A stretch of 64,000 bases of DNA from Arthrobacter sp. P2b (GTDB lineage: Bacteria > Actinomycetota > Actinomycetes > Actinomycetales > Micrococcaceae). Position 1 is the first letter of the stretch, and each line of letters begins with the position of its first letter. Where the stretch lies: positions 179,161-243,160 of the forward strand of contig NZ_FVZL01000006.1 in NCBI RefSeq assembly GCF_900168295.1, read 5' to 3'. The notes under the pieces are model-generated. The model worked only from the letters and a program-made list of their open reading frames with translations. It had not been told where the DNA came from and did no database searches. The translations under genes were made by a program, and so were the position numbers. Shown in pieces: positions 56,325-64,000 of the stretch.

Positions 56325-58651
56325 GCCTTCTCTCCATCCACCGGTATCAGCAAAGCCACCGGGTAGGTACCCAGGACGTCCGCCACCGAAACGGTGCCGG
56401 GTCCGTAGCCGGCCCCGGTCAGTTCGTCACGCATGGGAACGGTAAGTTCGACGGCGGTGTCCCGCCAGCCGCCGTCCGCTTCCAGTCCGGCGGGGAGCCG
56501 GGTGGCCAGCGTCAGGGCGCCGACGGAGCCTTCGGAGGCACCCCGGTGGAACGCCAGGAGGTTGCCGGCAGCCGCTCCTGTGACCGAAACGGGGGTGTAG
56601 CCCTGGAACAGTTCCGGCCTGTCCCGGCGGAGGCGGAGCGCCCGGGAGGTGGCCAGGAGCTTGCTTGCCTCCGTCCCGGCTTCCGGCAACGTCCCGCCGT
56701 CGATCCTTGCCAGCTCTTCCCGGCGGAGCGCGAAGTCCACGGGCCGCCGGTTGTCCGGGTCGGTCAGGGAGCGTTCCCAGAACTCACTGCCCTGGTAAAC
56801 GTCAGGCACACCCGGCATGGTGAGCTGGACCAGCTTCGCGGACAGGGAGTTGGAGGCGGCGTACGCGTCGATCCGTGCCACGAACTCCTCCACCACCTTG
56901 GTGACCCGGGCGTCGTCGAACGCCGCATCCACGGCGGTTTTGACGGCGGACTCAAAGTCCTCGTCCGGCTGCGTCCACTTCGTGGAGTTGCCGGCTTCCC
57001 GGGCTGCCTTCTCCGCGTACCCCTGCAGCCGTTCACGGCTGGCAGGCCATGCCCCGATGACGGCCTGCCACAGCAGGTTCTCGTAGGGGCCGTCCGGGAT
57101 CGGCGCCAGTTCCCGGAGCGTGTCCAGGGTGGCGGTCCATTCCTGCGGAAGCTCCGCGATGACGGAGATCCGCGCCCGGGCATCCTCGCTGCGCTTGGTG
57201 TCATGGGTGGACATGGTGGTCATGGACAGCGGCAGGTCCTCCTGCCGGCGGCGCATCCGGTGGTGGAACTCCTCCGTGGACACCGAGAACTCGGTGGGTT
57301 CGGCCCCCACCTCGGTGAGCGTGCCCAGCCGGGTGTAGCGGTAGAACGCAGTGTCCTCCACGCCCTTGGCCATCACCATGCCGGAGGTCTGCTGGAACCG
57401 GACGGCGATTGCGTTCGAGGGGTCCAGGAGCAGCGGCAGCAGTGTCCCCACCGCAACAGCAAGGTCCGGCCGGTGTTCAGCCGCGGACTCGCATGCTTCC
57501 TTCAGAACCTCGGCGCCGGTGGGCAGGTAGGTCCGGTACACCGGGAAGGACGCGATGATCTCGGCGATGGCATCCGCTGCCTGCTCCACAGAAAGTCCGT
57601 GGGATTCGGGTACCAGCCGGGCCAGGCGAAGCACCTCGGACCGCAGGATGCCGTCGGCGATCATGCGCTTGGTGCCGCGGATCATTTCCGCGTAGTCCGC
57701 CGGACTCCCTGACCCGCGAAGGGACGCATCCAGCGCATCCAAAGCGGCCTGCCCGGCGGGGTCCACGAAGACCCGGTCCACGTCCGCCAGGGCGTCATAC
57801 CCGGTGGTTCCTTCGCAGGAGAACTCGCCCGGCAGGACCTCCCCCGGCTCCAGGATCTTTTCCACCAGGACATAGGCCCCGCCGGTGAGGTCCTTGAGCC
57901 AGCGCAGGTAGCCGGCCGGATCGGCGAGCCCGTCCGGGTGGTCCACGCGGAGCCCGTCAACCAGCCCGTCGCGGAACCAGCGGCCGACCTCGGCATGGGC
58001 TTCCTCGAAGACCTGCGGGGTCTCCACCCGGATGCCCGCCAGCGTGGTGACGGCGAAGAAGCGCCGGTAGTTCAGCTCGGCGTCGGCGCGGCGCCAGTCC
58101 ATCAGCTCGTAGTGCTGGCGGCTGTGCACCTCCTGCGGGGAATCCCCTTCGGTGTACGTGCCGGCTGCGAGCGGAAAGCGGTGGTCGTAGTAGCGGAGTT
58201 CGCCATCCACAACTTCCAGCTTGTCGAGGTCCGCATCGGAGCCAAGCATGGGCAGCCGGATCTTTCCGCCGCCCAGGTCCCAGTCGACGTCGAAAGCTTC
58301 GGCGTAGCGTGAGCCGCGCCCTTCCTTCAGGAGGGACCACCACCACGGGTTCTGGGCCGGTGTGGCAACGCCCACGTGGTTGGGGACGATATCCACCAGG
58401 ACACCCATGCCGTGCTCGCGGGCAGCCTTGGACAGGGCCAGCAGCCCCTCGGGGCCGCCACGGTCCGGGTCCACCGCGGAGGGGTCGGTCACGTCATAGC
58501 CGTGGTCCGAGCCCTTTTCCGCGGTGAGGATGGGCGAGAGGTACACCCAGTCAACGCCAAGCGATTTCAGGTACGGGACCTGCTCCGCGGCGTCGAACAG
58601 GGTGAAACCCTGGCGGATCTGCAGCCGGTAGGTGGATGCCGGGACCCTCAC
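56321..58651 (-). CDS. treY: Malto-oligosyltrehalose synthase
   Basis: A 776-residue GH13 enzyme of usual length. It starts [20 protein letters not shown], then [20 protein letters not shown] and [13 protein letters not shown]. The catalytic Asp is in [20 protein letters not shown] and the Glu in [15 protein letters not shown]. It turns the reducing end of maltodextrins into a trehalose linkage. It overlaps treX upstream and treZ downstream by 4 bases. Confidence 0.97.
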   Translation of the reverse strand: MRVPASTYRLQIRQGFTLFDAAEQVPYLKSLGVDWVYLSPILTAEKGSDHGYDVTDPSAVDPDRGGPEGLLALSKAAREHGMGVLVDIVPNHVGVATPAQNPWWWSLLKEGRGSRYAEAFDVDWDLGGGKIRLPMLGSDADLDKLEVVDGELRYYDHRFPLAAGTYTEGDSPQEVHSRQHYELMDWRRADAELNYRRFFAVTTLAGIRVETPQVFEEAHAEVGRWFRDGLVDGLRVDHPDGLADPAGYLRWLKDLTGGAYVLVEKILEPGEVLPGEFSCEGTTGYDALADVDRVFVDPAGQAALDALDASLRGSGSPADYAEMIRGTKRMIADGILRSEVLRLARLVPESHGLSVEQAADAIAEIIASFPVYRTYLPTGAEVLKEACESAAEHRPDLAVAVGTLLPLLLDPSNAIAVRFQQTSGMVMAKGVEDTAFYRYTRLGTLTEVGAEPTEFSVSTEEFHHRMRRRQEDLPLSMTTMSTHDTKRSEDARARISVIAELPQEWTATLDTLRELAPIPDGPYENLLWQAVIGAWPASRERLQGYAEKAAREAGNSTKWTQPDEDFESAVKTAVDAAFDDARVTKVVEEFVARIDAYAASNSLSAKLVQLTMPGVPDVYQGSEFWERSLTDPDNRRPVDFALRREELARIDGGTLPEAGTEASKLLATSRALRLRRDRPELFQGYTPVSVTGAAAGNLLAFHRGASEGSVGALTLATRLPAGLEADGGWRDTAVELTVPMRDELTGAGYGPGTVSVADVLGTYPVALLIPVDGEKA

Positions 58652-60903
58652 TTCTTCGAAGCCTTCCGCTCCCCGATCTTCGTGGTCTTTCCGGGTTCCG
58701 CCACTGCCGGTGTGCTGATGGTCTCCGTCTCGCTGCTGGAGGTCTGGGTCAGCGCGGCAAGGGAGGCTGCCACGGAGTGGTCGGGCTCCACCTCGGGAAC
58801 GGTGTGCGCCCGGAGGACCACCAGGGACTTGGCCTCAACGGGCAGCGGCTGCCCGGCGGAGACGGGCTCGGTGTCCGCGTTCTGCCCGGCCGTGTCGATG
58901 ATGACGTCCCAGGCCGGAGCGAACTCGTCGGAGGGAAGCGTGAACTTCACCGTGTCATCGTGGGCGTTGAAGTACAGCAGGAAGTTCACGTCCGTGATCC
59001 GGCGGCCGCGGCTGTCCTTGCCCTGGATGCCGTTGCCGTTGAGGAACACGCCAACGGAGCGGCCGAACCCGCTGTCCCAGGCTTCGGGCTTCATGGTTTC
59101 GCCGTCGGGATCGAGCCAGACGATGTCCGGCAGGCGTTCGCCCTGGCCACGCAGGACGGGCCGGCCGTCGAAGAAGCGGCTGCGGCGGAAGGTGGGGTGC
59201 TTGGCGCGGAGGGCGTTAACAGCGGCGGTGAACTCGACCAGCGGCTGGTCGATGGTCTCCCAGTTGATCCAGGTCAGTTCCGAGTCCTGGCAATAGCCGT
59301 TGTTGTTGCCCTGCTGGGTGCGGCCCATCTCGTCGCCGTGCAGGAGCATGGGCACGCCCTGGGACAGCAGCAGCGAGGCAATGAAGTTCCGCTGCTGGCG
59401 GGCCCGCAGCGACAGGACCTCGGGATCATCCGTGGGGCCCTCAACGCCGCAGTTCCAGGAGCGGTTGTGGGATTCGCCGTCGTTGTTGCCCTCGCCGTTG
59501 GCGTCATTGTGCTTCTCGTTGTAGGACACCAGGTCCGACAGGGTGAAGCCGTCATGCGCGGTGACGAAGTTGATGGACGCCACGGGGCGGCGGCCTGAAT
59601 GTTCGTAGAGGTCCGCCGAACCGGTGATGCGGGAGGCGAATTCGCCCAGCGTTGCAGGCTCGCCGCGCCAGAAGTCGCGGACGGTGTCGCGGTACTTGCC
59701 GTTCCATTCCGTCCACTGCGGCGGGAAGTTGCCCACCTGGTAGCCGCCGGGGCCAACGTCCCACGGCTCGGCGATGAGCTTGACCTGCGAGACTACCGGG
59801 TCCTGCTGGATGAGTTCGAAGAAGGTGGACAGCTTGTCCACGTCGTAGAACTCGCGGGCCAGGGTGGAGGCGAGGTCAAAGCGGAAACCGTCAACGTGCA
59901 TCTCGGTGACCCAGTAGCGCAGCGAGTCCATAAGCAGCTGCAGGGAGTGCGGCTGGCGGACGTTCAGCGAGTTGCCGGTGCCGGTGTAGTCCATGTAGTG
60001 CTTTTCGTCGCCCTCCATCAGCCGGTAGTAGGCGGCGTTGTCGATGCCCTTGAAGGACAGCGTGGGGCCCAGGTGGTTGCCTTCGGCGGTGTGGTTATAG
60101 ACCACGTCCAGGATGACTTCGATGCCGGCCTTGTGCAGCGAGCGGACCATGGCCTTGAAGTCCTGGACCTGCTGGCCGGTGTCGCCCGTGGAGCTGTAGG
60201 TGTTCTGCGGCGCGAAGAAGCCGATGGTGTTGTAGCCCCAGTAGTTGTTCAGGCCCTTGTCCTGCAGCGTGCCGTCATTGACGAACTGGTGCACGGGCAT
60301 GAGCTCGATGGCGGTGACGCCAAGCTTCTGCAGGTGGGAGATGACGGCGGGATGCGCCACGCCGGCGTAGGTTCCGCGCTGTTCCTCGGGGATCTCCGGG
60401 TGCAGCTGGGTAAGGCCCTTGACGTGGGCTTCGTAGATCACGGACTGGTGGTACGGGATCCGCAGGTTCTGGTCGCCGTCCCAGTCGAAGAACGGGTTGA
60501 TGACCACTCCGAGCATCATGTGGCTGGCGGAGTCCTCATTGTTGATCGAGTCCTCTTCGCCCAGGTTGTAGGTGAACAGGGACGGGTCCCAGTCAACCTG
60601 GCCGTGGATGGCCTTGGCGTAGGGGTCCAGCAGGAGCTTGTTGGGGTTGAAGCGGTTGCCGGACGCGGGGTCGTAGGGCCCGTGGACGCGGTAGCCGTAC
60701 TTCTGGCCGGGCTGGATCTGCGGGATGTAGCAGTGCCACACGTAGCCGTCCACTTCATCCAGCGTGATGCGGGTTTCCTTGCCGTCATCGTCGAAGAGGC
60801 ACAGTTCCACTTTTTCTGCTCGTTCGCTGAACAGGGCAAAGTTGGTGCCGGTTCCGTTGTACGTGGCGCCAAGGGGATAAGCCGATCCGGGCCAGACTTC
60901 CAT
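58648..60903 (-). CDS. treX: Glycogen debranching enzyme GlgX/TreX
   Basis: A 751-residue GH13 isoamylase-type enzyme. It starts [20 protein letters not shown], then [20 protein letters not shown]. The catalytic region is [19 protein letters not shown], followed by [16 protein letters not shown] and [19 protein letters not shown] Thr/Glu-rich tail ends KASKK. Start chosen: ATG at 60903, with GAGGAG 4 bases upstream, which removes 19 residues of an open but unsupported extension. It debranches glycogen to feed TreY/TreZ; first gene of the treX-treY-treZ operon. Confidence 0.95.
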   Translation of the reverse strand: MEVWPGSAYPLGATYNGTGTNFALFSERAEKVELCLFDDDGKETRITLDEVDGYVWHCYIPQIQPGQKYGYRVHGPYDPASGNRFNPNKLLLDPYAKAIHGQVDWDPSLFTYNLGEEDSINNEDSASHMMLGVVINPFFDWDGDQNLRIPYHQSVIYEAHVKGLTQLHPEIPEEQRGTYAGVAHPAVISHLQKLGVTAIELMPVHQFVNDGTLQDKGLNNYWGYNTIGFFAPQNTYSSTGDTGQQVQDFKAMVRSLHKAGIEVILDVVYNHTAEGNHLGPTLSFKGIDNAAYYRLMEGDEKHYMDYTGTGNSLNVRQPHSLQLLMDSLRYWVTEMHVDGFRFDLASTLAREFYDVDKLSTFFELIQQDPVVSQVKLIAEPWDVGPGGYQVGNFPPQWTEWNGKYRDTVRDFWRGEPATLGEFASRITGSADLYEHSGRRPVASINFVTAHDGFTLSDLVSYNEKHNDANGEGNNDGESHNRSWNCGVEGPTDDPEVLSLRARQQRNFIASLLLSQGVPMLLHGDEMGRTQQGNNNGYCQDSELTWINWETIDQPLVEFTAAVNALRAKHPTFRRSRFFDGRPVLRGQGERLPDIVWLDPDGETMKPEAWDSGFGRSVGVFLNGNGIQGKDSRGRRITDVNFLLYFNAHDDTVKFTLPSDEFAPAWDVIIDTAGQNADTEPVSAGQPLPVEAKSLVVLRAHTVPEVEPDHSVAASLAALTQTSSSETETISTPAVAEPGKTTKIGERKASKK

Positions 60904-60972
60904 AATGCTCCTCATTTCTTGGTCGGCAACAGGGGACATCGGAACGTCCCTGCCGCCCATGCGAACTAGTGC

Positions 60973-62568
60973 CTACCGTAGTGGGTGGCTGTGACTATTA
61001 CGTTTCCGGAGTCCAGAGTTACTAAGCATGCTGACATTACCCCACGTTTCAGCTATGGCATCGGCAATTCCGCCAGCAGCGATCGGCCCGCCAAAGGAAA
61101 CGTCCGACGCCGCCGTCCCGGCTTTACCGTGCAGCGCCGCCCCCAGCGCGGCAATCGCAGCCCACCGGCCGTCGTCGTCAACGTCCAGGGAACGGAAGCG
61201 CCCGACGTCGGGACCTGCCTGGGCGAGCAGCGCACCGATGACGCCGGCCAGGACGTCGCCGCTGCCGGCGGTGGCGAGCCACGGGGTCCCGTCCGCCTGG
61301 CTGTATACGGCGCCGCCGGGCGTGGCCACGAGGGTGGTCGCGCCCTTGAGCAGGACCGTTGCTCCGGTAACGGCGGCGGCGCGTCGGGCGGCGTCGAGAG
61401 TACCTGCTTCCACGGATTCCCGGTCATCCACGCCTCCCAGCCGATGCAGGAGCGAGGCGAGTTCGCCGGCGTGCGGGGTCAGGACGACGTGCGGGGCCAG
61501 CTGGTTGGGCAGGGCGGGCAGGGCCCCGGCGTCCGCCACGGTGGGCAGGCCGGAATCGACGGCGTCCCGCGCACGCGCCAGCTGGTCGGAGTCTTCGGGG
61601 CCCATGCCGGAGCCCACCAGCCAGGCCTGCACCCGGTTGTCGGCCACGGAGCCGGTACTGCAGACAACTTCCGGGCACGATTGCCGCACCAGGTCCGCCA
61701 CGTCGGGCGGGCCGAGGTAGCGCACCATGCCTACCCCGGCGGCGAGGGCGCCCCGGCAGGCCAGGACAGCGGCGCCGGGGTACTGGACCGAGCCCGCCAC
61801 CACGCCCAGCACTCCGCGGGAGTACTTGTGTGCGCGGCGTTCGGGGCGCGGCAGGAGCATTGCGAGGTCTGCTGCCTCAAGCCGGCGCAGCGACGGGCGC
61901 GGCAGGTGTTCCTCGATGCCGATCGGCACCACATGCACGCGGCCGGCATAATCGGCGCCGGGGTCCGCAAGCAGCCCGGTCTTGGCGCCCCCGAAGGTGA
62001 CGGTCAGGTCAGCCGGCAGCACAGGCAGGGCGGCCGCGCCGGTATCGGCGTCCACGCCGCTGGGCAGGTCGCAGGCCACCACCAATCCCTGGGAATCCAT
62101 GGAACTGCGGGCCTTGGTGATGGCGTCCACCAGCGCGGCGGCACTCCCCCGCAGACCGCCCTTGGCGCCGGTCCCCAGGACAGCATCAATCACGACGTCG
62201 GCGCGGGCGGCTTCCGCGGCCAGCCCGCCGAGTGCCTCCTCGGTCAGTTCCTCCGTACGTCCGCCGGCACGTTCAAAAGCAGCCAGCGCAGCGGGATGCC
62301 CGGTGCCGGAGGTGAGGACCGCCGTCGTACGCATTCCGCGCGCGGCGAGGAAAGCGGCGGCATACAAGCCATCGCCGCCGTTGTTGCCCTTGCCAGCCAG
62401 CACCACGAGGCGTGCCCCGTAGATGCGGCGGCCGCGGACGCGAAGCTCGGTGATGACGGCGTTGGCCAGGCCGTGGGCTGCGCGCTGCATCAGGACATCG
62501 CCGAGCCCGGCAGCCAGGAGCGGTTCCTCGGCTGCCCGGACCTGCGTTCCGGTGTAGGCGCTGATCAT
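60973..62568 (-). CDS. nnr: Bifunctional NAD(P)H-hydrate repair enzyme (epimerase and dehydratase)
   Basis: A 531-residue fusion. The N-terminal epimerase (about 1-220) has LVVLAGKGNNGGDGLYAAAF and the catalytic Asp in VVIDAVLGTGAKGGLRG. The C-terminal dehydratase (about 235-510) has RAHKYSRGVLGVVAGSVQYP, VVLTPHAGELASLL and the ATP/ADP motif WLATAGSGDVLAGVIGALL. It repairs damaged NADH and NADPH. The final residues (NSGLRKRNSHSHPLR) are an unusual basic tail. It lies 35 bases after acpS in the same direction, probably one transcript. Confidence 0.94.
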   Translation of the reverse strand: MISAYTGTQVRAAEEPLLAAGLGDVLMQRAAHGLANAVITELRVRGRRIYGARLVVLAGKGNNGGDGLYAAAFLAARGMRTTAVLTSGTGHPAALAAFERAGGRTEELTEEALGGLAAEAARADVVIDAVLGTGAKGGLRGSAAALVDAITKARSSMDSQGLVVACDLPSGVDADTGAAALPVLPADLTVTFGGAKTGLLADPGADYAGRVHVVPIGIEEHLPRPSLRRLEAADLAMLLPRPERRAHKYSRGVLGVVAGSVQYPGAAVLACRGALAAGVGMVRYLGPPDVADLVRQSCPEVVCSTGSVADNRVQAWLVGSGMGPEDSDQLARARDAVDSGLPTVADAGALPALPNQLAPHVVLTPHAGELASLLHRLGGVDDRESVEAGTLDAARRAAAVTGATVLLKGATTLVATPGGAVYSQADGTPWLATAGSGDVLAGVIGALLAQAGPDVGRFRSLDVDDDGRWAAIAALGAALHGKAGTAASDVSFGGPIAAGGIADAIAETWGNVSMLSNSGLRKRNSHSHPLR

Positions 62569-62603
62569 GTGGTCAGGTCCAGGGGGCGGGCCCGGGGGCC
62601 GGG

Positions 62604-62951
62604 TCAGCCCTCGGCCAGGACCGTGGCGGTGGCGATTCCGCCGTCGTGGCTGATGGAGAGGTGCCAGCGCTTGACGCCCTTGGCTTCGGCAACCGCCAGC
62701 ACGGTGCCCTTGACCTGGACGGTGGGGCCGTTCTGGTCCAGGCCGATCCAGCAGTCCTGCCAGTTCATGCCGGCGGGTGCACCGAGGACCTTGGCCACAG
62801 CTTCCTTTGCAGCGAACCGCGCGGCCAGGGAGCGGGTGTTCAGCTCACGCTCCGCGGGGACGAACAGCCGGTCCCGCAGGCCCGGGGTGCGCTCAAGCTG
62901 GCGGCCGAACCGCTCGATGTCTACTACGTCTACGCCAATGCCAACGATCAT
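62604..62951 (-). CDS. acpS: Holo-[acyl-carrier-protein] synthase
   Basis: A 115-residue phosphopantetheinyl transferase. The Mg-binding [10 protein letters not shown] is at residues 6-15, [18 protein letters not shown] at about 44-61, and [16 protein letters not shown] near the end. It activates ACP with CoA. The ATG has TAGACT 7 bases upstream without a ribosome binding site, suggesting a leaderless mRNA. Order glmS-acpS-nnr is a common actinobacterial arrangement. Confidence 0.96.
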   Translation of the reverse strand: MIVGIGVDVVDIERFGRQLERTPGLRDRLFVPAERELNTRSLAARFAAKEAVAKVLGAPAGMNWQDCWIGLDQNGPTVQVKGTVLAVAEAKGVKRWHLSISHDGGIATATVLAEG

Positions 62952-63015
62952 GTGGCTTAGTCTACGGTGGCGATCCCGGCCTCCCGCGCAGAGCTCGCCG
63001 GGCCCGATTAAAGCA

Positions 63016-63046
63016 GCAGCCCCGAGCCGGAGGGGCTTGGGGCTGC
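63016..63046 (-). terminator. Terminator of glmS
   Basis: A 13-bp stem (GCAGCCCC/GGGGCTGC extended by G-T, A-T, G-C, C-G, C-G) with loop GGAGG begins 22 bases past the glmS stop. On the minus strand it is followed by GCTTTAATC. Confidence 0.8.
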
Positions 63047-63067
63047 CTGTGCTTATTGCCGGAAGGC

Positions 63068-64000
63068 TTACTCGACGGTGACGCTCTTTGCGAGGTTGCG
63101 GGGCTGGTCCACGTCGTAGCCCTTGGCGGCGGCCAGTTCAGCGGCGAAGATCTGCAGCGGGACGGTGGTCAGCAGCGGCATCAGCAGAGGTGGTGTCACC
63201 GGGACGTAGAAGACGTGCTCGGCGTAGGCCTTGACCGCTTCGTCGCCTTCCTCGGCGATCACCATGGTCCGGGCGCCGCGGGCACGGATTTCCTGGATGT
63301 TGCTGATGACCTTGGCGTGCAGCGATTCGCGGCCCCGCGGGGACGGGACAATCACGAACACCGGCTTGCCTTCATCGATCAGGGCGATGGGGCCGTGCTT
63401 CAGCTCGCCGGCGGCGAAGCCCTCGGCGTGGATGTAGGCGATTTCCTTCAGCTTCAGCGCGCCCTCCAGGGCCACCGGGTAGCCGACGTGGCGGCCCAGG
63501 AACAGGACGGACGTTTCGTCCTTCATGCTGCGGGCGAGCTCGCGCAGCGGTTCGGCGTTGTCCAGGATGGTCTGGATCTTGGCCGGGATCTTGTTCAGGT
63601 CCGCCAGGACGTCCTTGATCTGCCCGGAGAAGATGTTGCCGCGCAGCTGGGCCAGGTACATGCCCAGCAGGTACGCCGCGGTGATCTGGGCCAGGAACGC
63701 CTTGGTGGAGGCCACCGCGATTTCCGGGCCGGCGTGCGTGTACAGCACGGCGTCGGATTCCCGTGGGATGGTGGAGCCGTTGGTGTTGCAGATCGAGATG
63801 GTCTTCGCGCCCTGTTCCCGGGCGTAGCGGACGGCCATCAGGGTGTCCATGGTCTCGCCGGACTGGCTGATGGAAACCACCAGGGTGTTCGCGTCCAGGA
63901 TCGGATCGCGGTAACGGAACTCGTGCGCCAGCTCCACCTCGGTGGGGATCCGGCACCAGTTCTCGATCGCGTACTTCGCCACGGTGCCCGCGTAGGCGGC
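63068..64000 (-). CDS. glmS: Glutamine-fructose-6-phosphate aminotransferase, C-terminal part (5' end outside window)
   Basis: The frame is open to the end of the window, so about 310 C-terminal residues are seen. They contain the two SIS sugar-isomerase domains: [60 protein letters not shown], then [20 protein letters not shown] and [20 protein letters not shown]. The family end is [13 protein letters not shown]. It makes glucosamine-6-phosphate, the first step to UDP-GlcNAc for cell wall and for MshA. A terminator follows, separating it from acpS. Confidence 0.97.
   Translation of the reverse strand, partial: AAYAGTVAKYAIENWCRIPTEVELAHEFRYRDPILDANTLVVSISQSGETMDTLMAVRYAREQGAKTISICNTNGSTIPRESDAVLYTHAGPEIAVASTKAFLAQITAAYLLGMYLAQLRGNIFSGQIKDVLADLNKIPAKIQTILDNAEPLRELARSMKDETSVLFLGRHVGYPVALEGALKLKEIAYIHAEGFAAGELKHGPIALIDEGKPVFVIVPSPRGRESLHAKVISNIQEIRARGARTMVIAEEGDEAVKAYAEHVFYVPVTPPLLMPLLTTVPLQIFAAELAAAKGYDVDQPRNLAKSVTVE

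Noticed and set aside
60985..63081. Plus-strand open frame of about 700 codons opposite nnr and acpS
   Set aside because: Covers two certain minus-strand genes and their spacer; antisense shadow.

Overview
The window is high-GC chromosomal DNA from an actinobacterium, most likely Micrococcaceae (Arthrobacter/Pseudarthrobacter type). This is inferred from the gene families and their order: mycothiol-pathway MshA and actinobacterial Ino1, a groES-groEL pair with a His-rich GroEL tail under CIRCE operators, guaB plus guaB3, the TreXYZ trehalose route, and the alr-tsaE-tsaB-rimI-tsaD order known from other Actinobacteria. Gene density is high. No gap without a gene exceeds 300 bases; the largest are about 225 bases, at 23611-23837 and 34219-34443. 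There is no rRNA, CRISPR array, prophage or recognisable insertion sequence. One tRNA-Ala(CGC) is present.

Layout. 1-6.0 kb: end of a CorA-type transporter, a secreted HNH nuclease, tRNA-Ala, and a block resembling the mycobacterial Rv0991c-Rv0996 neighbourhood (membrane protein, rimJ, galU, 5-formyl-THF cyclo-ligase, Ruc/FmdB-like chaperone with its own CIRCE box, SAF-domain protein). 6.0-17.0 kb: a giant SF1-helicase-like protein whose Walker A lysine is replaced by glutamine, guaA, DUF3817 protein, SURF1, a lone PTS EIIA, glpD, guaB3. 17.1-20.0 kb: four plus-strand genes that look like an orphan type VII (WXG100/EspG-like) cluster. 20.1-30.8 kb: ABC exporter, guaB, OafA-type acyltransferase, FAD monooxygenase with a PQ-loop protein, LuxR/TPR regulator, LigB-type DNA ligase. 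30.9-37.8 kb: two tandem RibD_C/DHFR-like genes, groEL/groES, EamA transporter, a small membrane protein, THUMP-like methyltransferase, shikimate dehydrogenase-like protein. 37.9-45.2 kb: NagZ-like lipoprotein, GCS2 ligase, then the alr-tsaE-tsaB-rimI-tsaD operon. 45.3-54.5 kb: PfkB kinase, GH4 glycosidase, mshA, fhs, an AbiEi/DUF559-like gene bracketed by palindromes, ino1, aldo/keto reductase. 54.6-64 kb: treX-treY-treZ operon, nnr, acpS and the 3' part of glmS.

How genes work together. GuaB and GuaA make GMP. Ino1 feeds inositol phosphate to MshA for mycothiol. TreX, TreY and TreZ convert glycogen to trehalose through 4-bp-overlapping genes. TsaB, TsaD and TsaE make the t6A tRNA modification. 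GroES, GroEL and the Ruc homologue look like one HrcA regulon, because all are preceded by CIRCE boxes.

The most notable observations are: (i) a recurrent TANNNT-6/7 nt-start-codon arrangement without a ribosome binding site at about 17 genes, which indicates widespread leaderless transcription and settles several start codons; (ii) the helicase with a broken P-loop and an apparently intact nuclease-type C-terminus; (iii) CIRCE upstream of the Ruc homologue; (iv) two 15-bp-period tandem repeats inside tsaE; (v) the orphan type VII-like cluster lying between guaB3 and guaB; (vi) related palindromes on both sides of the DUF559-type gene.
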